From Taxillus chinensis (Eukaryota; Streptophyta; Magnoliopsida; Santalales; Loranthaceae): a stretch of DNA of 64,000 bases. A model generated the notes under the pieces. It searched no databases, was not told the origin of the DNA, and saw only the letters and a list, made by a program, of their open reading frames with translations. This document shows, piece by piece, positions 1 through 9,691 of this stretch. The position numbers and the translations under genes were made by a program. How positions within the stretch are numbered: position 1 is the stretch's first letter; each line of letters opens with the position of its first letter. The stretch spans positions 4,592,348 to 4,656,347 of the forward strand of contig CM042091.1 in the NCBI GenBank assembly GCA_023512835.1. Reading direction: 5' to 3'.

Positions 1-394
1 TTTGTGAATTCAACAGTGTTGAAACAAATTACAATACAGTCACAAGTAATATGAAGGGGAAAAAAATCAAAATTTCAAAAGCACACCATGGAGTAATATA
101 GGCTAGCACGGGATATGTATAATGCCTGGAAGACACATTGTCCGAAACCTTATCATGCTCCTGTTTTTCTTACACATTAAAACACGAAAACCACCATTTA
201 AAAATTGGGACGGAGTGGACATAGAATTACTGCAAACGTTGAATCTAATACGACAAAAATGAAAAACCCAACAAAATTTCCATTTTCAACTGCAGATTCC
301 AGTTCCACATATATTCCTTCATTTTCTCGGCATCTAGCCAATGTGTGTGTTGTGTGTGGGTGTGAGCGCGAGCTTAAGGTATCACAGTACATAC

Positions 395-652
395 AGTAAG
401 AATCTCTCGGAAGCTGACATTGGGCTTGACGAGGCCTCGCCGGTGAACGTCGAAGCTAGAACGGCTCGGGCTCGCAGCGTATTTCATACGGTATACGAAT
501 ATGGAGATGACAGCAGTCGCGACGAAGAAGATGAAGAACAGCACGACGGCGAGTTTGGACTCTCTGCGTCGGCGGGGGTGAGTGGGCGGCTGGACTCGGT
601 CCCTCCGGCCACCAGAATCGGCGGCAACTCTTCGGTCTCGCCGCTTAGCCAT
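395..652 (-). CDS. First coding exon of CHID1-like membrane-anchored protein (partial gene)
   Basis: The exon opens with ATG at 652 and ends at 395 just before a GTATGT donor, giving 86 codons in phase 0. The protein has a basic, Arg-rich N-terminus (MAKRRDRR), then one hydrophobic segment at about residues 34-53 (LAVVLFFIFFVATAVISIFV). A lumenal start follows containing HRRGLVKPNVSFREILT. That layout, a short cytosolic tail plus a signal anchor followed by a RGLVK...EIL stretch, is what I recall for plant chitinase-domain-containing protein 1 (GH18-like, secretory pathway) proteins. The GH18 part would lie in later exons to the left of the window, so the assignment rests on a short stretch and is tentative. 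Bases 1-394 are read as the first intron. The upstream region 653-900 is AT-rich promoter sequence with no recognised element. Confidence 0.5.
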
Positions 653-1194
653 CGCGAGTAACGGCGGAGTCAGTAACTCTCCAACTCTCTATACATTCGC
701 CGACACAGCTGCCTCACCTATACCATGGTTTTTTTTCTATCGAATGATACCGGTCATAAACATATTGCGTGTTACATAATTGAATGAGAATTAGAATGAA
801 GTTGGCGTGAGGGTTAATGGCATCAATTACCTTCGCATAATAGATAGTTAATAACAATAATCGATCCAATTAGATGATTAGGTATTGAATTTATGATGAC
901 TCTTGTCTCTTACAATTTTATTATCTTAATTTTTTTTCTAATATTTTATTTATTTACTTTATTTTATTTATTTATTTTATTTATTACATTTGGTTTGCTT
1001 AAATAATTAAATCATAATCATATTAAAGTTTTCCAATCGGGTTTTTGTGACTCTAACTTATCATTGCTATAGTTTAGTTAAGTTTTACAAATTTATTTTG
1101 ATAACAAAATGTTTCATTAGAAATTACAGGCAAACACATACATATGTAACTCTCTTATCCTCAATTACCAAGGCCTGCCTTGAAAACATGCAAC
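653..1194. other. AT-rich upstream spacer of the CHID1-like gene
   Basis: This should hold the 5' UTR and promoter of the minus-strand gene at 395-652. It has T-rich and TTTA-repeat stretches (about 930-990). I see no coding potential and no clear TATA box. Confidence 0.5.
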
Positions 1195-1197
1195 TAA

Positions 1198-1956
1198 GGG
1201 CATGTTTGATGTTGTTTTTGATTTTTTATTTTCAAAATTTGTTTTTAAAATTTGTATTTGAAAATTATTTTCTAATAAATTAAATACAGTTTTTTTTTTG
1301 GCAATTATTTTTAACTTTTAGAAATTATTTTTTTGTTGGGAGGTGCTTGCGTCACAGGAGGCGGAGGTAGCGGTGTTGGGGAGGGTTGCTTTGCGGGGGC
1401 GGCGGCACTGGGGGAGAGTTGCGTTGCGGGGGCGGCAGCGCCGGCGCCGGGGGAGGGTTGCGCTGCAAGGGGCGGCAGCTCGCGTCGGCAACAGGGGAGC
1501 TTGCATCAGCAGCGGGAGCTCGCGTCGGCAGCAGGTAGAGGAGGCCGTCGTAGGAGGGGGGATTGACAGGGGAGCTTGCGTCGGCAGCGGGTTCTCGCAT
1601 CCGCGGCAAGGGCGTTGCAAGAGGCGGATCCACCCGTTGAGGGGGTCACCGGCATCGCGGGAGGAAGATCCATGCATCAAGGGGGGGGGGGGGCGACTCG
1701 TCGAGAGTTGCAGTGGGTGGTGGCAGCGAACGATGAGCGGGGCTGGGGCAGCAATGCAGCTCAAAGGCAGAGGAGAATTAGAGAATACAAAAAATAAAAA
1801 ATGAAAACACCGGTTAGGTGTTTTCATTTTGGCTTAATTAAAAACAATTTTACTTAAATTTTAAAACAAAGTATGCTCACCAAACAAAGTCCAGTTGGCT
1901 GTTTTCTGTATTTAAGTGCAGAAAACAGCCGAAAATAGCTGTGACCAAACATCGCC
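1198..1956. mobile_element. PIF/Harbinger-like non-autonomous element with GC-rich interior
   Basis: The ends read GGGCATGTTTGATG on the left and, reverse-complemented, GGCGATGTTTGGTC on the right, an imperfect 14-bp terminal inverted repeat. Both are flanked by the trinucleotide TAA (1195-1197 and 1957-1959), the target duplication expected of PIF/Harbinger elements. The element is 759 bp and has no transposase. Its middle (about 1338-1780) is a very GC-rich, low-complexity block rich in GGCGGC, GCGTCGGCA and poly-G. A perfect 12-bp hairpin (GGCTGTTTTCTG/CAGAAAACAGCC) lies near the right end at 1897-1930. Open frames here on both strands look like by-products of base composition. Confidence 0.6.
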
Positions 1957-1959
1957 TAA

Positions 1960-4072
1960 GCCTTGTGTTTAGGGTCCCTCAAAATGAGGACCCCATTTGC
2001 TCTTAGTTTAATTCGGTGGTTTGAAAATAAAAAGAATTTTAAAATTATTAAATTATACTTGAAATTAAATATTTAAGATATTAGTGTTGTCGTGTAATTA
2101 TATAATTATTTTTTGATGAATGGATTTATATTATATATCATTTAGGTACATATAAGAAACAAATTTTACTTTTGCACAAGAGAGAAATAAATTATTAGAG
2201 CTAATTAATTTGTATCACTAAAATCATAAATAATTAATAATTCGTATTTTATAAAATATATACTTTCATTGAAAAGTTTGAGGTAAAATTTTATTATTTT
2301 AGGTTTAATAATCAATTCATGGACCCAATCAAGCAATCAACACACACAACACTCATTTTCATCTAACGCAATCTATGTTTCAGGCTCCATGCCTAACGTA
2401 ACTTGAATGCATCCATCTCCATCGTGCTCCAACCAACTGACAACACTAGCAACATGCTCCACATAGTCACCCTCCTGCCCACTATCCTACCGCACGCCCG
2501 CAGATCCTCCCTCCTCCCTCCTAGCTCCCGTAACCCCACTGCATTGCAGCTAGTCCACTGCTCCAGCAATGGCGATCTATGACATTTAGGCCTACAGCGA
2601 CTATCCCTGCCTTGATCCATGCCTCCAGCGACCGACAATCTGCCCGACTCGACGATTCTGACCATCTAATAATAAAAGTTTCCAACTTAATAATCGTCTT
2701 GAGCCCACTAGATCTCGGGGCCGGCACTGCCATTCACGATTGGCTTAATGAGTTATATTGGGATAAAAAGGATTTGGTTGATGATTTATGAGAAAATTGA
2801 GGTGATTATGAAAATGACCAAAAAAAGGAGGTGATAGTGTAAAGCGCAGAGGAGCAAGTAATGAGAAGCAACAAAATGATAAAATTGGATTCAATAAGAT
2901 TTGATAGCGTCGGGGGGGTGGCGATGGAGGCTTGGAGCAGGAGTTTGGAATAGAAGAGTAAATGGGAGTAGATGGTCATTGTAAATATTATGTGTAAACT
3001 TTGAAAAATGTCAAAAAAAAAATTGAATATGAATTGAAAACAATGGATTGTTGTTTATGTATATGTTTGATTGAGTCGTTTATATAGTAAATGAATTTGA
3101 ATATAAAAAAAAATAGCGACCAAACAAAAAAACAAATGTTAGAACCCACTATTTTTTGTATTTAAACACAAAAATCAGATTTTTTTTAAAACAACTATAA
3201 AACATAAAAAAAATACCTATTTAACTATGAATACAAATTATGTCAGTTTTTCTTTTTTCTTTTTTGTTTTACGTGTACACTTATATATTTAAATATTAAT
3301 TTTCTTAATGAAATTTGTTATTATTAATTTATATAAAATATAGTAATATAATAATAAAACTAGTAACAATATAATTATATAATCTTTGTTAAAAAATTTT
3401 AGCTAAAAAATTGATAAATTATAATATATAACTGCAATATTATTATTTGTATATTTCATGCATACTAAATTTAATTTAATAAAAACAGTAACATCATAAT
3501 TATATAATATTAATAAGAAACTTTAATCGATAAATTCATAATATGATTACAGTATTTTAATTTGTAATTTTAATAACTTATTCAATTCAATCATTTAAAT
3601 CTAATATATTATCGATTTCTAATATATGCATTTATAGTGTATAACTCTCTAAACTATATATAAAAAAATAGTATTTAACTCCATTCATTATAAACAAATT
3701 ATATTAAATTTAAAATGTTAAATTTCATAATTGTAAATATATCAATACTATTTTTAAAGTTAATTAATTCATTTTTATAATTAAAATAGAGCAGGCCACA
3801 AGCCTCTGCACATACATGTTTTCATTAAAATATTATATTCAAATTTTATAAAAAGATGGATAGAATTTGCCTCCAAGGGTTAGAGGAGATTTCTTTAACC
3901 CGATGACATGGCAACAGCTAAGGCTGTCACACGTTAAAATTGTATTACCATTCTTTTTTTTCTCTCATCTATCCCTCTCTCTACCGTAATACTCAGAAAT
4001 TGTCTCAGTTAGAGAATAAGGATCTCGTAGGCGAGGCACACAGCGGCGTCGAGCCCCACCAGCCCCTGTAAC
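1960..4072. other. AT-rich spacer with diffuse repeat remnants
   Basis: No gene is recognised. A more GC-balanced block at about 2390-2740 has short open frames on both strands but no recognisable family or codon pattern. Around 3110-3200 the motifs AGCGACCAAACA and a short self-complementary TTTTGTATTTAAACACAAAA recall the right end of the element at 1198-1956, so a decayed relative may lie here. The region 3240-3850 is plain AT-rich sequence. Confidence 0.4.
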
Positions 4073-4099
4073 ATGTTTCCTAGGCTTCCAACCTTGCCT

Positions 4100-4275
4100 C
4101 CACTCACCATCAAGAAGCTTCAGGACTCCATGGGAGCCTTCAACTCCCTTCGCCAACGGATCTCGTCCGAGTACCGCGAGACCGTGGAGCGCTGCTACTA
4201 TTCCGTCACCATGAGAAGCACACGGAGGAGACCATGGATCTGTTCATGCCCACCGGACAAAGTGAGACCTTCCTA
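4100..4275 (+). pseudogene. Fragment of a plant syntaxin (SYP12-type Qa-SNARE)
   Basis: In one frame the sequence reads KKLQDSMGAFNSLRQRISS then EYRETVERCYYSVT. The adjacent frame continues with EKHTEETMDLFMPTGQSETF. Together these follow the conserved central region of plant plasma-membrane syntaxins (KKLKDSM...EYRETV.RRYFTVTGE..DE.T.D.LISTGESE.F), so a frame shift must lie at about 4210. Homology stops at about 4273 where an in-frame TGA follows. No N-terminal Habc start, SNARE motif or C-terminal anchor is present. No intron interrupts the match, so it could be a retrocopy fragment or one captured by a transposon. It is not expected to make a working SNARE. Confidence 0.65.
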
Positions 4276-4629
4276 TTATGAAACCACCATATCTAAGAAG
4301 TTAAAGCAAATTTTAATTGGGATGTTTAACGTTTTAATTAACGAAAGATAATTAATGTTGCCTGGTTTCCTATTATGTTTAACCTCCACTCACCATATCT
4401 CCACCCGTCCAAAATTTAGTTGGGATGTTTTCATTTTAAAAAACAGAAGTGAAAAAAGAAGTTAATTATCTTTCGCCGTCGGGGCAGGGGATGACATGGA
4501 CAAGGTTTACACTTTTTTTTTGCCCATATCCATAATCCAATTCCAAAGGTGTAATTGGTGGATGATAGATAAACCGTGAAATATATAGTTTTTATTTTGA
4601 CTACCATGACTTGAGAGAGAAGGCGGTTG
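4276..4629. other. Spacer with a small inverted repeat
   Basis: Nothing coding is seen. A 14-bp perfect inverted repeat, CGAAAGATAATTAA near 4342 and its complement near 4462-4475, with roughly 106 bases between, could be the core of a decayed MITE. Confidence 0.35.
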
Positions 4630-4637
4630 CTCCCGTG

Positions 4638-5120
4638 TAGGGGTGTAAAACGGACCGGTTTGATTCGTGACCCATTTGGGCCCGCAGTTTTAATGGATCA
4701 GAATTTTTTTGGTCCGGTCCGATCCGCATGTAGACGCGAACCGGTCTATATTTATTTATTTATAAAAAAAACTTATTATAAGTTAATTTTGTTAAAAATA
4801 ATTTAAAATTTTAATTTTAAAATTATATTTAATAATTTATATTTCTAAATATTAATTTTAAAATTAATAGGTTTAAGCTCTAGGTACGAATATACTAAGT
4901 AAAATATGTAATAATTTTAATAAAATTATTTTTAAAAAAATAAAAAAGCTGATCCGCGGACCGGTCCTTGTCCGCATGGATTTGATCCGCATGGATCGGG
5001 CCTAAACGGACCGGTCCGTTTAGGCCTGCGATTGAAATGGACTAGAATTTATCTGATCCCGCTCCGGTCCGCACGGACCACGGACTGATCCGCGAACCGG
5101 CGATCCATTTTACACCCCTA
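4638..5120. mobile_element. hAT-like non-autonomous element (MITE, 483 bp)
   Basis: The left end is TAGGGGTGTAAAACGGACCGG and the right end, reverse-complemented, TAGGGGTGTAAAATGGATCG, which are well-matched terminal inverted repeats. The flanks CTCCCGTG (4630-4637) and CTCTCGTG (5121-5128) match at 7 of 8 bases, as expected for a hAT 8-bp target duplication. The subterminal regions are dense in ACCGGTCC and GGATCCGC motifs, while the middle is AT-rich. There is no coding capacity, so it would need a transposase in trans. Confidence 0.75.
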
Positions 5121-5309
5121 CTCTCGTGTCTCCTATGATCGGCCAAGAGAAAGCTGGTTGGATGGTAGAAGATTCGGCCTCAGCCCTGTTTCTCCTGATG
5201 TCATCCATAGCATCACACTCAGTCGGACCACGATGGTGGTAGATGAGACTGAGGCGGTAGTGGCGGCAACTTGTGATGGGTGGCCAGTTAAATTAGCATT
5301 AGGTGTAGC

Positions 5310-5432
5310 ACATATGGTTCTATAGTCTTGCACATATGGTTCTATATACTGGCACATATGGTTGCCAGTCATGATTCTATAGTCTTGCACATATGGTTGC
5401 CAACGCAAAATGTTGGCTTCTATATACTGGCT
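5310..5432. repeat. Minisatellite of CACATATGGTT units
   Basis: The core GCACATATGGTT recurs four times between 5310 and 5402. It alternates with CTATAGTCTTG and CTATATACTGGC spacers, giving an irregular tandem array with unit lengths of about 20-45 bases. Confidence 0.6.
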
Positions 5433-5959
5433 TCAAATCTAATGATGTGTAGTTTTGGGGAAATGCTAATCATTGATTCGTTTATACTCTGCCTTCATGA
5501 ATTCGAAGACAAAAACTTATATCCTTATTGGGGTGTTTTTATGGGCAGGCAGTGAATTATTAGATGCCAACGGTGGTACCCATGCAAGAAGGCTAAAGGA
5601 GAGTTGGGGGTATAGCCAAAGGAGGGTGTAAAGGTGGTGCGTCAACTAATTAGGGTTTGATGACTTTATTTTATTAGAGTTTTAATTCTGATGTTGTAAA
5701 ATAATTTTTATTTGATAGGGTAGGTTATTTATTTTTAAAATAGCTTTTTTAAAAAATATGATTTTATAAAAATAAAAAATATATAGTTGACAAAAGTAAA
5801 AAAATCTCATCCAACAATTGAATGACGTTTTTTAAAATAATTACTTTATTTAAATTAAAATTTAAATAAAGTATTATTTTATTAAAAAAATATTGTACTA
5901 AATATATTTTATCATTCACATTTTATTTTTAAAAAATAAAATATCGTTTCAAGCATCAA
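5433..5959. other. AT-rich spacer
   Basis: No coding potential and no element with clear ends is seen. Confidence 0.4.
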
Positions 5960-6442
5960 TTAGACTAAGGTACCAGTGCTCGGATTACTGGTTCAACCGT
6001 TGAATCAGTGGTTGGACTGGTCATATAATCAATAATTATACATAAATATATATTAATAAAAATAAATATTTTAAACTAACACATTAAAATTAAGTTTCAA
6101 ATATAATATTATTTATTTTTAATATGTATTTTTAACATAAATTCTTAATAAATTTAAATATCTAATGACATAAATTCATAATAAAAAAAATCAAATAAAG
6201 TTTGAAAGGATATTGAAGTGGAATGTCAATATTAGTCATTAATTTTAAATTAAAATTGTATTATAAAATAAATTAAATAATATTTTATATTTAAAAAAAA
6301 TCGACTGATTCTATAAAATTCGGCCAAATCAGTGAGGTTTCTCTGATTTTTTTGCAGAAACGGTTTAATTAGAAAACCAGACCAATTAAATGCTCGGATC
6401 ACCCGTTTACCAGTCTGACTGACCGGGCCGATCTAGTTCTAA
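5960..6442. mobile_element. Inverted-repeat element of an ACCGG/CCGAGC-rich family
   Basis: The left end (TTAGACTAAGGTACCAGTGC) and the reverse complement of the right end (TTAGAACTAGATCGGCCCGG) both start TTAGA. Both lead into related subterminal sequence containing GTGCTCGGAT/GATCCGAGC and ACTGGTTC/CCAGAC motifs around an AT-rich middle. A related, shorter copy lies at about 30067-30285. I could not define a target duplication, so the superfamily (hAT or Mutator) is open. Confidence 0.5.
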
Positions 6443-7688
6443 TAACTATAGTTTCAAGAACAATCAACCAAACATTCCATAAGGGCATGTTTGGTTACTA
6501 AGTTTCAGAACATGATTTAAAAAAATAGAATTTGACCAATAAGAGCTTAGGTTGGTAATGACATGTTTTTAAAAGTGTTGTAAAAAAATTATTGTAAAAA
6601 CAAATAGATAAATATTTATAAATTATGATTAGTGTTATAAATTTCAAGCGTATGTATATTAAAAGTGTTATTGTTGATGCTTTAAAAAATAAGAATATCT
6701 TTAAATTTTAAATTTTAAACATGCACTTTTTTTCCTCCAATCCACAATCGGCAAAGAGAAATGACCAAGAAAATGATGAAATTAGGGGATGAAGGAGAGA
6801 GAGATGATAGGCAAAGACAAATAACCAGGAAGAGATGAAGGAAGGAGCTAGGATGATTTTTGCGTTAGATAATTAAACCGAATATTGAAATTTAAATTTT
6901 TTTAAAGTTGTTGTATAGTAAAGTAATCCTTAAACATCTGTTCTTTTACTATAAAAAAAATCAAAAACTTTTTATAAGTGTTTTTTCTCGTTTACCGAAT
7001 AGATTTTATTGCTTTTTCTTATAAAATAAATAAAAATAATTTTTCAAAAGCAATAACAAATTGGGCCAAAAGTGTATTAAATAATGTTATGTACGATTAA
7101 GGTTATGTAACCTATGAATAATTGTAACGTGTAAACATAAAATGCAATGAGATATTTGCATATATGTTATTTTTTTTAATAAAGTAATACTTTATTTTGA
7201 TGAGTAATGTCATTATCAATTTGAAATTACTCATTGTATGGTGTGCCGTTTGCGCGCGCGTAAAATAACATGAATATGAAGCTCAGAATAAATTTCGAAA
7301 AACAAGATTTGCTGCTCAAAATAAATTTTACAAAACTAAATTATATTTAAAATAAGATCTCCCTATTGTCACAAAACTATATTATATTAAAGTTAGTTAA
7401 TCAAGCCTATTATATTATAACCTTGAAAGAATGGAAAATTTTCTATTTAGAACCTTAATAAAAGTAACTTGAATCCCTAAAAATTTTTTTGTTTCCCACC
7501 ATGTTTGGAGGCATTGGATATTTTTTAAAATCACACATCTTGAACCTTCATTAGGGATTGCCAGAAGATCCTCAAATCTCAACCTTTCATCGTGACATGA
7601 TTGCTATGAACCATATAGTTATCGGAAGTACCAAACGAGGGAGAGAGTTTTAGATGCACAAAATCTACCGTAACAATAACCTCTATAT
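6443..7688. other. Spacer with MITE-like end GGGCATGTTTGGTT; 3' flank of helicase gene
   Basis: At about 6462-6497 the sequence AACCAAACATTCC, then TAA, then GGGCATGTTTGGTT forms two opposed Harbinger-type ends back to back. The matching outer ends are not clear. A looser inverted pair (about 6547 TTAGGTTGGTAATG and about 7075) may be another MITE. The stretch 7100-7688 should hold the 3' UTR of the helicase. Confidence 0.35.
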
Positions 7689-9654
7689 CTACTTGGAACG
7701 CAGACCAGGAACATTTTTGAGGCCCATCTTGCCGAGGACAATTTTTGGGATGGCCGGAGGGATGTCAAGTCCCATGCTTCTGCTGAAGTCGCTCGCAAGC
7801 TCCACAAGTCTGCACTTGTCTCGACCCACACTCTGGTTGGAGTTGTAGTAACCAAGCCATGCCTGGTAAGCCGCTTCTTTGTTCTTCATCTCAACCTGGG
7901 ACAGAGCCCGTTCCACCTGTTGATGTTGGTTAGTTTTTGACAAGATTGAAATCTAAGGCTTAGGCTTAGAATGGATATTAGGGAAGGGAAAAGGTGGTAG
8001 GGAGGCAAAGGTTTGACCTCCTACCCCCTTACAATGTCTTTAACAGTGATTAGTGCCCTATTTTAAAAAAGAAAACAAGAAATACTCAATATAAGAAAAG
8101 TTTAATCAATTCACTTACTTTTTTCCTCAAGTCAGGATCAACCATGGGCACTGGAGCCTTTGTTAATGGCAGATCCTTGACCGCAGACAAGAAGAATTCC
8201 TCCCAGGGAGCCAGAAGCAATATGCCTTGTCCTTCTTTACCCTTTCGGCCAGTCCTACCAAGCCGGTGGACATATTGCTGTCTATTAGATGGCGCGCCGA
8301 CCTGCAATTGCAAAGACATCTTATAGACTCGTACCATGAACGTAGAATTATAATGTCAAATGTTTTACTCTGAACAGATGGGTTAAAAAAGCTCAAGCAT
8401 AATGCAGATATATTGATCCACAAGAAGATAAAAGGGGGCGTATGTGATCGCAGGAAACTCCAGTGATTTTGGTATTGACAAGAATATAACATCAAGTTAC
8501 CTGTATGACGAGGGTTACGTCTGGGTAGTCAACCCCACGGGCAGATACATCGGAAGTGACTAGAATAAGACCCTTTGACTTCCGGAACTCATCAGAAATC
8601 CTGGTCCTGTAACTCTGTGGCTTTCTAGAGTGGATTTCTCTAACATTTAAGTGTAGCTCGCCAAGGAAATCTGCTACCATTTTTGTAACCATGGCAGTTG
8701 TACAAAAAACAAGGACCTGCAGAAATATGGGGATATATATTATATTTTGAACAGTTGGGCCTATGTGGCATAACTGCACATGTAAATATGCCACTTTGTC
8801 TATAGATGTGAAACAAAAATACTAAAATAAAATTAGATTAGGGGAGAAACTTGCTCTCGTCACTACACGAGGTAGGTGCATTTGACTAAGGGCAGATACT
8901 AAATACTCATTATTAGGCCATGCATTTCATCTCTGTTCACAAATACTTCCCATATGTTGAAGTATCAACATCTCAAGCATTGTGATAATTACACTGTCAC
9001 AGATAGAGAACAATTATGATAATAAAAATGCCATAATGTTTTATCGAAATATCATGAAATGTGAAGATATGAATATTACGCACTCACTATGAATATTTGC
9101 CATTAACTAAAACAAATAATGAAACAACACTGGCCAGTGAGAACAATTATAAAACCACCATTGATAGATGCAGTCCCCAATGTAGGCACTTTAAAAGTAA
9201 TTAAATTCTATAAATATTATACTATATGATATTTACATGCTTCTTCAAACTCCCTACATTCACAAGGATTTCAATAGCCATAAATATTAGCACACGAAAT
9301 GAAAGGCATGAATTGATTTTTTTTTACAGTTTGGACTGAATAATACTCCACAAAACAAGCTTTGGAGCAACGGTACAAACCTTATAGTCGACGTCATCTG
9401 AGATATGTTCTTTCAGAAGAGCATATAGTAGTGAAAATTGCTTATCTAGCGGAGCAATCAAATGCATCTGCTTGACCTGAAAAGTTTCTAGATTTTAATA
9501 TTTGAGTAACTTGAAACGTTTATACAATATCTCAAAAAGAGGTAAACAAAATGCTTGCCTGCGAGTGTGTCTCCTCACTGCCCTCTTCAACTGTATTGAT
9601 AAACTCATGATCCCTCTTCAAAGCAATATGACAGATTTGTCGTACCTATTACAC

Positions 9655-9691
<37 letters not shown>

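Noticed and set aside
1318..1827. Open frames up to 169 codons on both strands in the GC-rich block
   Set aside because: Low complexity, all frames open because of base composition, no family match, and inside a TAA-flanked mobile element.
2393..2791. Overlapping short frames on both strands
   Set aside because: No recognisable domain, no conserved start context, and no splicing partner; probably repeat remnant.
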